Shown here one piece after another: positions 48,590 to 59,939 of a DNA stretch of 64,000 bases. The notes under the pieces were generated by a model. That model had not been told where the DNA came from. It worked only from the letters and a program-made list of their open reading frames with translations, and did no database searches. The translations under genes were made by a program, and so were the position numbers. The stretch is from Lepidonotus clava (lineage: Eukaryota > Annelida > Polychaeta > Phyllodocida > Polynoidae), in NCBI GenBank assembly GCA_936440205.1, contig OW387143.1:33864949-33928948 (forward strand), written 5' to 3'. The number at the start of each line of letters is the position of its first letter. Position 1 is the first letter of the stretch.

Positions 48590-48930
48590 CCGCAGTCCCA
48601 GTTAGATGTGCCATCGTGAAAGGAAACTTACCAAGGCCCAAATGGACGTCAGTCTCGCTCGCCGCCAGTGCTATTAAGTAGTTTATCTTGTTATTCTCCT
48701 CCTTAACAAAGCCCAATCAGATAGATTGTCAAGAGTTACAAAGGGACTTGAGTTAGATTTCTTATTAAAGCAATAACCCAGCCTTAATGGTGGGCATACT
48801 GCATCACAGAGAGTTCCGACAAAAGCCCATTTCCCCTCGTCTAGTCTATCTATCCCAGACCCATTGTCACCCTACCTAGATAGATTTTTCAGATTAGGGG
48901 ATTAAAAAATAAATCTTTAGCTACAGTTAC
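48590..48930. promoter_or_regulatory. candidate conserved regulatory element
   Basis: Balanced, non-repetitive block with TTAAGTAG, TTATCT, CAATCAGATAG, TTATTAAAG, CTTAATGG, GGATTAAA and CTTTGTT-like TCF/SOX words, and few stops in composition bias. It resembles a developmental enhancer. A good - strand donor (TTG/GTAAGTTT at about 48630) lies within, but no - strand acceptor was matched to it. Confidence 0.3.
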
Positions 48931-49429
48931 GCGGTCCTCGTTACAAGTAGTTCGGGAGCTTTGAAAAGAAAATGACAGGCAAGGGAGGATGGGTGATCTG
49001 ATTTGACGTTATCTTGTTGTTAGTTATGTTGGCTGTTGCATTTTGAATAACATTACCATCAGCCTTTGGAGCTTTTTGGTATGTAATTGTCTTGTATAGG
49101 GGCTTGGAAATAGAGCCAGAAAATGATGTAAATTGTATAAGGGTGAGAGTGTATGGGGTGGAAGGCAGGGGTGAAAACATAACATCAGACGGTGACTACA
49201 TGCCCTTTGTCACCCCTCTAACAACGTCATTTATGACGACAACTGTTTGAATCCCCTCCGCCTCCTGCCAAATAATCAGTCTAAAGGAGGACAAAAAGGG
49301 GATTTGGCAAGGTTAAAAAAGGGGGGATGTAAAAAGATAGGGGAGTTGGGATTGTCCGCAGACGGCAGGAGCCGTACAAATGCGGGTTAAAGGGTCAGTG
49401 GGATTGTGACGGCAGTGGAGCTCTCCTCG

Positions 49430-49660
49430 CCAAGAAAAAAAAGAGGAGGGAAACGACTTTTTGCTGGTTGATTGGTAGGGACCAGGTGCCTCTTGCGGTT
49501 TCAACAGACGCCCATCTACGCATGCGCGACATGAAGACGCGTCGCGCCACCTCGTGGTAACCCCCGGTGACAGGTGTGACCTCACGTTACCAAGGTAATC
49601 ACGGAGCAGACGACACCGCGACTCTTCATTCCTTGCTTTTTCCCGCGCAAACTTTAAAGT
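49430..49660. promoter_or_regulatory. CpG pocket with NRF1, E2F and CTCF-like sites
   Basis: In order: ATTGGT (inverted CCAAT, near 49471), ACGCATGCGCGA (NRF1-like, 49518-49529), GCGCCACCTCGTGG (CTCF-like on -, 49544-49557, one mismatch to consensus), and TTTTTCCCGCGCAAA (E2F, 49637-49651). CpG is concentrated here, while both flanks are CpG-poor. It reads as an orphan promoter or boundary element. Confidence 0.4.
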
Positions 49661-49669
49661 CATTAAAAT

Positions 49670-51460
49670 CCACCAAAACTTGTTTTTCCGGGTTAAAAAC
49701 CTAGGGAAGATGCTAGGGCGGGGCTCTAAATTTGTGTTTACGTGGGTTTAATGATGATTGAATGGAAGTTTTGGTAATTTTGAGTGGAATTAATGAAGGG
49801 TACGTGACAAGAAAGAATTAACGCTGGCCAGGCGTTCACACCTCGGCAGACGACAGGCTGAGGGTGGAGGGCACATGCGTCTGCGCAGGCGTGATGAGTA
49901 CCTAGTGAGCAGATAGAACTTAACACAAATTAATCAATGGCAGGGAAAGCAAGTTGTAAATGGTGAAGAGTGAAGTCAAAAATAAAACACTTAGTACCTC
50001 CTCTGTCATACATTTATTCTTACAATTGATAATCATAGCTGAAAAGATTAACTATCGATACAAGTGAAAGAACATGTAAACTCATGGGAAGTAGTTGAAT
50101 GATAATGTGTTTAAAAGAATGACACAAAGATACAACCCAATTCTATGACTACGTGTCTATACAACAGTAGGAAAAGTATTTGGGACTTTTCATTCTAAAT
50201 GTTACACATGATTTCAAAATGTAATACAGCAATTTCAGGACTATCAAAAAGTAATCTGTGCAAACCTGCCTCTGAAATAGCCCAGTCAGGCAATAGCCAA
50301 AAGGTCTGTGTGAGACATGCAGGTTGAGAACCTATATAACTAAAGGACCTACTCCTGACAGGTCACAACCACATCACTTCCAGTGCCCTTCAGTGTCCCA
50401 GGGTTTAGAAAAGTGCTCCTTCTTTCATCCCACCTACCTGCTGTACAGTGGCTGTCCCAACAGCCTCCAGCGTCGCCCCTCCCAAAGGTCACAAAAGACA
50501 CTTTTTTACTGTCCCTCTCCTACCTTTACTTAACTCCTTACCGTTGTGATTTACCTTTATAACCGATTTTTTTTTTCACAATGTCTGAGTAGGGTAGGGG
50601 CAGACGCATAGTGGCAACCTGTCATTTCATAAATGTTCCTAGATTAATTTTAGAGAAATAATAATTTTATCCCAGGGATTTTATTTACGAGAAAACTACG
50701 TTTGATAAGTTTATTTACTCTGTGAAATTTCCAGAGGCGCTCTGTGCTCTCTATTTTCCCTCAAGCACAGTTTTGTCAGTCCATTTCCAGAACCTGTGTA
50801 CTGACTAATGTAGGTGACACCCAGTGCACCTGCCCCCCACCCCTACAACCTCTACCCCCCTCCTCCCCGACTACCACAACCACCCAGGGGGGAAGCCCCA
50901 GGACAGGAGTGGGGCAGGTGGCCCTGGGGGGCTGATATTTACACAGCAGTGGAAGGTCAAGAGCCAGCCCCTGTTGGCAAATTGTGATAGATTCTCCTAG
51001 TCCTCCTCACATAGCTCACCTCTGACACGGAGATAAGCGGGCTCCCCACTCCACCCAGACACTTAATATTTTGTCGGGCACTTAATGTGTGTTTATATGA
51101 AACAGAAACGCGAAGGGCTTTGTTGTAATTCTATATGCTGAGTATTTTACGACCTCCTGAAGGGTGGGGATGTTTCTATGGTGAACATTGGTGTCAAAGG
51201 TGTCACATATTATTACTGCTGATGTCATACTCCCCTCAATGTAACAAAAACTCAAGAGTGAGAGGGTCCTAAAAATTGAAAACTAGGGCCTTTACAATAA
51301 TGTATGTGTGTATCAGTTAGTAACATTCATTAAAATGGTGGCTGGCTATCAGCAAATAGCCCATTTGATGTTGAAATAATATCCAAATATTTCTTAAAGC
51401 ACAATAAATTTAAGCTTTCAGTCCAGACATCCCAGACACTGTCCCGACTAGGTAACCTGT
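49670..51460. other. non-coding stretch, nothing recognised
   Basis: AT-rich, with C-rich 50820-50900 and a GC-richer tail to about 50940. No splice-bounded frame was supported. Confidence 0.6.
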
Positions 51461-51464
51461 CATT

Positions 51465-51540
51465 TCGGAGTCACGTGGCCAGACAAAACAGGACGAACAG
51501 GGCCGTGGCCTTGACCTTCCCAGAGGTCACAAGGTCATCA
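51465..51540. promoter_or_regulatory. nuclear-receptor composite element (ER6 + DR2)
   Basis: TGACCT (51512-51517) and AGGTCA (51524-51529) are separated by 6 bases (everted repeat, ER6). A second AGGTCA (51532-51537) follows after 2 bases (direct repeat, DR2). All three half-sites are perfect. DR2 is a recognised retinoic-acid-receptor/RXR spacing, and ER6 is used by some RXR partners. A CACGTG box lies about 35 bases upstream (near 51473). Confidence 0.5.
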
Positions 51541-51549
51541 CAACAGCAA

Positions 51550-53640
51550 TAAGTAATGATGGGGTACTTGGTGGCAGTTGATGTAGGGGAAAATGGAGTA
51601 GACATTTTGTTCTAAAAAAAATTGGACATTAACTTTACTGCCACTGTTATCTCTGAAAAAAGGGAGGACATAGTCATTTGGTCCACAGCAATTTGGGCAA
51701 TTACTCCTGTTCTTATCTCAAAAGTAAAAAGGAGTTGGGTATTAGCCTAAAGGGTGCAGAGCATGGTGTTTAGTCTGTGTGTACTTTTGCTGTCACTGGG
51801 CTCTGGTTTTTATTACATTGAATGAAAATGATGAATTAGCAAGGTAATAAGACACTGATGACTGAAAGGATGTCATGGAAACAAATTGTTACAAAAACTT
51901 GCAACTGGAGAGAAGTGTATGGAAAAAGATTTAATAGAATACATCACCGTCAGTTCGATATCAGAGTATAGTCTGGCAGCCACCGTTTCTATTTGAGAAT
52001 CTGTTGGTAGGATCTCTTACCTTAAAGGGCGAAATGAGTGTAAAACCCATTTGTCAGGGAAAGGTAAGTTGCCCAAGAAAAAACATAGAAAAGTAAGATG
52101 ATATAGGAACTTACATATAGCACAGACTCTATCAAGTATTTCTTGAGATGGTAAAAAGCCGAGATTGATGGTTTGATTACCATTCACCTGCCTTCCGCCA
52201 GAGAGCCGCTGATGTCAATGATGAGCAAAAAATGCAGACAAATGATCTGGACTTAAACAAGGCATCCATTGTAACAAAATGTAAATCACAGTATCTGGGG
52301 AGGAGAAGGGATCATGATATGAATAGATCCTTTTTTTATTCAGTTTTATAACCTTAACAAGGCAGGAAAGGATCCTGCCTCACACAGTAACTAGTGTAGA
52401 CAGATAATGTATTGCCTTCATTAGCATACACGGCCGCAGCAGTCAGAAAAGACGGGCTAAGGTCTTACAAGTATTTCTTTATGTTTAACTTTAATAAGAA
52501 TTGAATTGAAACATATTTTGTAAGACATGAGGTACACATGTACAATAATTGGATAAAACAACTTCCTGGATTTATTCTAGATATGTTTTAGAATGTGTAG
52601 CTACTAATTGTTTATCCGTACCATAATTAGATTATCGCAAGACTAAGGATATCATTTTCAACACAGACAGTAAATGAAGAGACCACCAGGAGGACTTGAT
52701 ACAACCAGCCCTGTGCTAGTCTATGGCCATGTTGGCTTTGTGTATTTCACACTGTTGCCGACTTCCCACCATGATGTATTTCTTCCGTTTTTTTCCACTT
52801 TGGACTTATTGGTGCCCATTGAGCCAGGCGGCAATGAAAACAGATGACTGGTGTTGCACAATGGGTGAGGATTAGGCCCATTAATTATCTTTAGTAGTTT
52901 GTCGGAAAGTCTTGTGTGGTGCTGTTGGAGGGCGGTTTTTGTGTTGCCTTCACAGCAGTGTAAGCATATTGTGGGCTTTAGACAAAGGACCTACCAGCAG
53001 GTGATGTGGTGAGTAAAAGTGTGAGTGGTAATAGGGGATTTTGGAGTGAGTGATAATAGGGGATTTTGGTGAATTGGATTTTGATGGGCAAAGAGGATGT
53101 GGGTAGCAGGAAGGCCTGGCCTTAAACTATTCACCTGAGGTCAGTGGTCAGACGTCTGTGGTCTGAGTAGCCTAAAGGAGTTCTTGTGGTTCTCCTTTAA
53201 CAAAGACGCGCCATTAAACTGAAATTTGCTACTCTTGGTTTCCAGCCGCGTTTTATGTGCCCACTTTCTCCTTAGGTTGTACACTGCCTATAAAATCAAA
53301 AATCGATTTCCTTTGGTAGAAAAGATATGAAATAAGAGAAGTGAGCAGGATAGCCAAACAATAGCAGCAGTAATAACAACATGATAAAAAAAACAAAAAA
53401 CAACAGTGTTACAGCCAATGTTTAAATAATTTGTCCCTAGAACTTATTGCGAGTTCCATTAAACTTGAGTGTGCTGGCCTCAATATAAGAAAATTGGAAA
53501 TGAAATCTTTACCAAGGATGATCCTCCTATTGAAACTCATTGGTTTAAGTAGCTGGATTCTGTTGAACCAACGAATTTCAGAATATGTATACATGTACTC
53601 GTTTGTTGAAAAGTTTTCGATTTCAAAACACCTTACGTTT
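51550..53640. other. non-coding stretch
   Basis: AT-rich. A strong donor word AAAG/GTAAGTTG lies near 52066, without a partner acceptor. A 26-27-bp doublet GTGAGTGGTAATAGGGGATT lies near 53024-53071. No supported exon. Confidence 0.55.
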
Positions 53641-53693
53641 GTATACATATATTTCTAACGTTTTCCACCCCCGCTTCCCCCCACATTTCCCAG

Positions 53694-53989
53694 CCCTGAA
53701 GGCCCCCAGTACGCGCCCCGCGCCGCCCACACACCCCACTGCCCACAGCCAAAAGGGCAATTGCCTCTCAGCGGGAGGCTGTCGGCGAAGGACATCAGAG
53801 AAAAGGGCCGAGTGGCAGTCGTCACCCATAACTCAGGGCCTGTGGTTCAGCTGGGCGAAAGGACAGCAGGCGACAGGGCCCATACAGTGGCCGGGCCTGG
53901 CCGCAGTTCCTCTGTTCCCCTATAGGCCTGACTCTTCTCCAGTTATGGAGAGCTGTGTGTTAGGTTTTCATGTTTTTGTTACGTTTTAT
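53694..53989 (+). CDS. candidate GC-rich exon (296 nt), gene unknown
   Basis: Preceded by a very strong acceptor: CGTTTTCCACCCCCGCTTCC and CCCACATTTCCCAG form an almost pure pyrimidine tract. The first donor with a reasonable fit is TTAT/GTAAGA at 53989/53990. One frame is open across the whole segment (about 99 codons) and is markedly GC-rich, with AT-rich flanks on both sides. It includes KAPSTRPAPPTHPTAH and GNCLSAGGCRRRTSEKRAEW. No domain was recognised. The donor is only fair, so the segment could also be a terminal exon, a non-coding exon or a CpG-rich regulatory block. Confidence 0.3.
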
Positions 53990-53999
53990 GTAAGATAAG

Positions 54000-54590
54000 T
54001 GACATATTTAATCAAAACGTCCACTGATACAGAAATATTGCAAGAAGTAACATATGAAAAGGGTGCTTCACAAAGAAAGCCTCGCTCAGCGGCCCAAGAA
54101 ACGCTGTTACGGGGACCCCAAATCTTCGTTCGCAGTACTAGTCTCAAAACTTCTATCCAATTCACTTTAAAACTTGCATAGTTAATGATATAGAAAATGC
54201 TTTTGACAGCTTATGAAACACAGATTTTCTATGACTGCTTAAGATAAGGTCCCATCATTAGTCGGGCGATCAGCCATTGATTTCTAAAAGGGATGTCCCA
54301 TGAATGAATTGTCCCAGTACATTTGTGTATTATTTACTACTGAAAGTGATAAATAAGTTATTTGAGTCTGCTATGTGAGGAATCTAAATACATGTATCAA
54401 ATGACTCCCTTAGTGGTACATGAAATGTTTATGATGAGATGAATGTGCTTCCGATTGCTCCCGCATTATTTCAAAAGCATAATGTGGATCTGGGCATTGG
54501 AGAGTGTACATATCTATCTGAATCCAGATATAATTTTATCATTATCATGTTACAAAAAGCTCTTTAAAAAATCTAGATCTCAACCAAATC
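54000..54590. other. non-coding stretch, nothing recognised
   Basis: AT-rich, no splice or repeat signal of note. Confidence 0.6.
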
Positions 54591-54599
54591 ATCAGCTCA

Positions 54600-54985
54600 C
54601 ACCCAGCTTCACATAGCCCCTGTCCCCGCCCCAAATGAGGCCTACATAGGTCAAAGGCGCACGGATGAAGATGTTGCTGTCGTCACAAGACTCGGTGAAG
54701 GGGAGGCAGGGGGAGGGGACACGGGCGTTGTTTGGCTTATCTAGGCCTCGCCCCGGCGCTTCTAGGCCTTAATGTTGTAGGCTGTGGTCGGGGGGCTAAT
54801 GCGATCAGTGAGATTAGGCCGCTCGCCTTGCGATAATGAGACGGATAATGATGTTAAAGATGAAATAGAAGGCAGGCAGATGGAGCTGGAGGAGAAAGGG
54901 CTGGGGCCTTTACTCCGGGGCAACGCTCGTTTTCTCCAGGATATGGACCCAGCTTCCTCCTGGCATCGCTACCCCTGAGTTCATT
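54600..54985. promoter_or_regulatory. candidate conserved regulatory element
   Basis: GC-rich block with AGGTCAAAGGCG (DR1-like, near 54651), TTATCTAGGCC, TCTAGGCCTTAATG, GCTAATG, GATTAGG, GATAATGAG and GGATAATGATG. Homeodomain and GATA-like words sit in GC-rich DNA, which is not background. The + strand is open for 64 codons (54784-54978), with an acidic stretch DNETDNDVKDEIE, but has no splice border. Confidence 0.3.
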
Positions 54986-54999
54986 GGCCCTTAATGTTA

Positions 55000-57580
55000 C
55001 ATCTCTAAAACCTATATTCCACATGCCGATTTTGCTGCCAAAATTGGAAATTATGGTTAGGTAAAGACATACAAAATATCGTTATTTTCTAATTCTCTAA
55101 TTCTTTTTCGACTGGTACACATCGCCTCGTGCAATATTTCAAATTAAACAAATGCAAAATCAGCAGCATCAAAATTGTAGTACCCCTGACAAAGAACTAG
55201 TAAAATGTAATAAACTTCATGACAAAGTAAAGCTGGTTAAAAGGATTTTGAAAGGTTTTGAATGGTTTCATATCTTACATCTGGGTAATATAATACTTGA
55301 AGTTACCGAAGAGAAACTGATGGCATTTCCTTTTAGATAAATGCAAGACAAAATTGGATGCTTTCAGATAAGGCTGTGTGTTTCTTTTATCTGTGCGGTT
55401 CTGTACATGTATGCTGCGCTAGAATATTTATGAGGGACCGTGTGTAGTCGTCCTGCCATGTTTGGAACTTACGTGCGTTTCTTAGTAGATAAAACAAACT
55501 AACTTTGAGAAGTTCTTCGACTTTGATGTACATTGAATGAAGAAGATACCCATGGCAAATGAACTGCCCGAAGTGAATGCCATTTAAATTTCTGCAGAGC
55601 TACTGGTAATCATTTATGTTTTCTCTAGATGATTTGTGATTGGATGGACGTGCCAAAGGGTAAAGAGATCTCAAGATCTTGAGGTGCCACTTTTCATTAA
55701 ACATCTTATCAGAATAAAGGCATTGCGGGGTGATAAGAACATAAATGGGCAAAAGGCCTGAAGGGGAGGGGCTGGCGATCTTGTTTATGGCGATGATTCA
55801 GCTACTGAGTGGACACTACAGCCCCTCCCCGACCCCCTGGGCCCTCCTCCGCGGCTTCGTGTCCCATTCTCCGCCCTTGGGAGGGGGAGAGGGGAGGATC
55901 TACTATTCAAAGGTGGGTGGAGGGGGGACCTAGTATTCAAAGGTGGGTACCAACGAAAACAAAATGAATTACCAATTCATATGAAGTCTTATTAGAACCA
56001 AGCTGGTGTTTTGATGTTTAGTGTATTCACTGCTATAGGCATGTGATAATAATTGCATCCAATCAATCTGATTTCTCAGTCATTGCTCTTTCAAATGTTT
56101 TCCAACTAAATTTTGTTTAATGTAATTACAAAGGTAGGCTGGTTAAATTTGCAGTCTTCAGATTATAACCATGGGGGGACTATATACAGCTTTTCTGATC
56201 TTGAGCTGCAGTCAGTATGCTTTTCCAGAACAAGTGCCCCCTTCCACTCACACGACCTTCAACCCTTTCTTTTCTGGGCACCCCAGTGCATCTGCCCCTT
56301 CCTGCCTCCCTTTCCCATCCCTCCCCTTGCCACTTTCGTCCATTAGGGATTTTCACAAGTCTCATAAAATATCTTCCTTATGTGTAAATGACGTTTCCGG
56401 GGCATTGGCGTGTCCCCTTGTATTGTGATTGAACTGAATGGAAGCCATTTCCAGCCTCCCCCTATCTACAAAAGATAAGGACTTGGGCTTTGACCCATAC
56501 ACTTAGGTGGCACAGCATTCTACGCAGTATGGACTAAAGGTTCATGTGTTGTGGGGACGAGGCTGTGCAATCCGCAATTTACAGTTCGCTCCAGACATGT
56601 ACTACAATACTATGGAACAGAACGCTCAATTCTTCAACTTCTGTACAATTATTCATACAGGGTGGTATCCAAAAGGGGGTCCTTTATAAAGAGTATAGTC
56701 TTTCAACGTTTGAATGATGATAATCATGCATTATGATGGTACTATAGTGCAAATAGGTATACTGATGAGGCCTCTATGAAATTCATGACACTACTTAATA
56801 GTTATTTGTAAGATCCCCATTGACACCCGTATCAACGGTTATTATTGGAAATCGAAGTAGTTTTTTTAATTTGTAATCCTAGATAGTTCTTAGGATAGTA
56901 AAATCTATTCTGCCCACACGCCGGCTCTTTAACAGTTCTTAAATATAGAAAAGGACAATTAATACTATCTACCCATAATATGTTTCCGACCTCCACTTAA
57001 AAAGAGAACCTTTGTATAACTCAACTTGTATTGACAGAGCTTCTCCCTTTTTGTAACCATTTTTACCCTCAATTTTTGTTTGTTTTTTTATCTTCGTTTT
57101 CGGAAAGCTTTCCTTTGATAAGTTGGAATTTCCGTTGTCATTTTGGCTGCGCTTTCATCTTCGTTTGTTCATCAGGGTTCCAAATCTTTCAATTTGTTTC
57201 ACTGATCATGGTGGTACATTATTTCATCAATGAATACAATGCTTTTTTCATGAGCTAATGGAAAACACGCTCTCTAATCCAAGCGAATTAAAGTAATAGA
57301 GTTCAGAAAAGTCGTGTAATACATTAGTTTTCATCTTAAAAAGGGAGGGAAGAGCCGTCAATGTACAAGGGTGTTGTATTGTTCTCATAATCTTTACAAT
57401 ATAATGATTAATGATACCCAGAACATTAAAGCCATGCTCCTATCCTTCTATAATGAGACAGCGAAACGACGTGCTATCATTCCTAATTATGCCCCCAGTA
57501 ATCTGGGGCATTTTTAGCGAATAATTCCTAAATAGCGCCCCCAAATGACTAAAAGCACGATCAGAGCATTTCTCGGGCCA
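55000..57580. other. long non-coding stretch
   Basis: AT-rich for the most part. 55740-55940 is GC-richer with runs of G. 56200-56340 is C-rich with chance frames. 57030-57250 is T-rich. No exon was recognised. Confidence 0.55.
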
Positions 57581-57589
57581 AATCACCCC

Positions 57590-57790
57590 TTTCCACAATG
57601 GCTGCCGCCATTGTTACCTCGTTAACCTAATTAGAGATCCAACGGACCAATCAGCGGGCGCGACACAGGCGGGGGTCAGGCTCCGGCCAAGCCTCTCGTG
57701 GCGCACGAGAAAACGCGAGACGCCACCTATTTCCGCTTCCCGCGGCGTTCGTGGCGCCGGATCTGGGACGCCGTGGTGCCAGAACATCCG
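57590..57790. promoter_or_regulatory. CpG-rich promoter candidate with YY1 palindrome and CCAAT box
   Basis: AATGGCTGCCGCCATT (57597-57612) is an inverted pair of YY1-type ATGGC cores, and so offers ATG in both directions. A CCAAT box (57647-57651, ACCAATCAGCG context, NF-Y type) and dense CpG (GGGCGCGACA, CGCGAGACGCC, CCGCGGCGTTCGTGGCGCCGG) follow to 57775. This resembles a TATA-less animal promoter. On the - strand the frame from the palindrome reads MAAAIVERGDLAREML then stops; on + it stops after ten codons. Direction is uncertain. Confidence 0.4.
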
Positions 57791-57852
57791 GGAACCCCTC
57801 TCTCTTAATTTGGAGAAAAGTAGAAATGGCCTCCCCCCACTTTTTGTTGTAG

Positions 57853-57860
57853 AAATGGCG
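57853..57860 (+). CDS. candidate 8-nt microexon or first-exon end
   Basis: CTCCCCCCACTTTTTGTTGTAG precedes AAATGGCG, which is followed directly by a strong donor GTGAGTAG (57861). Either an 8-nt microexon is present, or AAATGGCG is the end of a first exon whose start codon (ATG GCG) follows the CpG-rich promoter block at 57590-57790. The phrase TAGAAATGGC also occurs 30 bases upstream, so a small duplication may have made the pattern. Confidence 0.2.
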
Positions 57861-58007
57861 GTGAGTAGGCGCTGGGCGACAGGGGGAGGGCTCTCCGAGT
57901 GATAAATGGGAGATTTATACGATCAAGACACTCTTTCCATCCGTTCCGCAGCCCAAATGACAACCCCCAAAACCAGAGCGGTAATCGATAGGAGCTTCCG
58001 ATACGGC

Positions 58008-58016
58008 TATAAATAG
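58008..58016. promoter_or_regulatory. CTATAAATAG: MEF2 site or TATA box
   Basis: CTATAAATAG matches the MEF2 consensus YTA(W)4TAR on both strands, within GCTATAAATAGC. It also reads as a TATA box. A CACGTG lies 10 bases downstream (near 58026). No start site was identified. Confidence 0.3.
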
Positions 58017-58059
58017 CACACTTCCACGTGACCAACTTCTCCGACTCGGCCTTGTTACT

Positions 58060-59930
58060 CCGGAGGAGTCTTCCAAAAAGAAAAGCTTAATGACATCGCA
58101 CCAAATTTGCCTTTAATTTGAATGGACATGTTACCGAGATATTTTTGTTTGGGTTGATACTTTTGAATAAAGTAATGGGGGAAACAGCCTGGTTCTGTAC
58201 TTGCTGTTCATCGAGGCAAAGCAAAACAGAATCGATCCATTTTAGCAGTATAGATGATTTGAAAAAGAAATATTACAATGCCATTTGAAAAGCCTATTTC
58301 TCATTGTACATAATCATACGTATCTGAATTTAAATGAAACTATAAATGAATTCATTGATTTGCATTAAAATTAATGTCATATTATAAAATGAATTTTAAT
58401 GAAGCCTTACATAGATTTTGTTTTTCGTTGTGAATAAACATGCAAGATGCAATTCAAATTCGTTTTGTTTCGTTGAAAGGAAGCATTATGGTCTTGTTTC
58501 TAAGTGTTTTTCTCGGATTATTTTTGCATAATGTCCACTGAAACCTATTTCTAGTGTGTCTCACATCTAAGCCATACATTATCAGTTGCTTCACAAGAAA
58601 ATGTGCTTCTGTATCTCCTTGCCACTGTCGTTTTAGCCACGAGTTTTGAATGAGAATTTATGTATGGATCAAGTGGTTAAATGGCATTTATAGCACATCC
58701 AGTGTAGAATCACTACCTCTCCTAACCCAGCTATTCAGCACACATGGGCACTACCCCAATCCCCCTTATTGTCTCACGTACACATATTATCGCTCAGTAA
58801 TCCGGAGATTATTGCCCGTGCCAGCGCCATCTAGGTATCTGATGGGAAACAATGCAGACAGTAACAACAGTGCCCCAGCCTCTATCATTAATGTATATAA
58901 GCCGCGCCGGGGATCAGCGAAGGCAGATGGTAAACCCATTACCGTCTGCTTTTAGCGTACTTTTCCCGCCATTTTCTATAATCCCTGCCTAACTCCATTT
59001 TCCGACACAGAAACCTAATACAATTTCAAGAGAATTACTTCTTTATGGCTCAGAGTATCCTTTGCTGAAGTTTAAGTTGATACTATTCAGTGGGAAATAG
59101 TCTGTGCAGTAGGCCTACATTTATATTGCTGTATTTCCGGAAGGTTGCTCTTGGATCAAAGCGTAGTACAGCCTTATTGGCTGTTGACATAGCTGGCCCA
59201 GGGTACTTGGCTCCCCTAGATTAACACATGCTAGCAAGGATAACTGTATTTGTCAGATATTGACATGATAAACATGTGAGGGAAACATGTCTACTCAAGC
59301 ATGGCCTACTAAGTCCCATGCAGTAGAGCTTAGTGGGCATTATGTTGTTAACCATTCAGGACCAGGGTTTGCTATGGTAACGTCTGCACAGCTGCAACAA
59401 CCTCCGTATTTTGCTACTCTCCAGCAGTTCAGTGGTGAATTTAGAAAAATAAGATTCATTTTTACTAATCGTATGGCAACGTAATCATATGACCGGTTTT
59501 GTGGCGAAAGTTGCTTACACTTTATTTTTGAGCTCGGGTAACATGACACATTCACTTCATATAAGAGCTTTCCAAAAACATGCCTATTTGCCATTTCCAG
59601 GACTTAATATATAACCCTCAAAAGAAGAATTATTGATTTTGAGCATGGATTCAATACTTTGATAATAGATATTAATACACCAAATGTAACCAACCTGTAG
59701 GTAGACCCCGAATGAAATAGTGCCATTAATCTTCCATAATTTCTAAAGCATTAGAGTCGGTCTGATCCATTTGGAGTCTCTTGTAACAGTTCTGGGGAGA
59801 TTAGGAGCAGTTTTTTTAGTTTGATCTGTTAAATATTGATACCCTTCTCCCTGCCGGTGTTTGCTATCTCCCCAGCCATGCTTGCTGTTTTTGGTGACCC
59901 CTGACCCTCCCTCCCTGCTCGCCCGCATGA
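58060..59930. other. non-coding stretch
   Basis: Very AT-rich to 58650, including ATTTGCATTAAAATTAATG (POU plus homeodomain words) near 58362. 58790-58960 is more balanced and carries a CTCF-like site. TAGGCCTA lies at 59110-59117. No supported exon. Confidence 0.55.
58824..58834 (-). promoter_or_regulatory. CTCF-like core, - orientation
   Basis: On the - strand the sequence reads CTAGATGGCGC, then TGG, a perfect YAGRKGGCRS core and also the form favoured by Drosophila CTCF. Occupancy is inferred. Confidence 0.4.
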
Positions 59931-59939
59931 CCCCTAATC

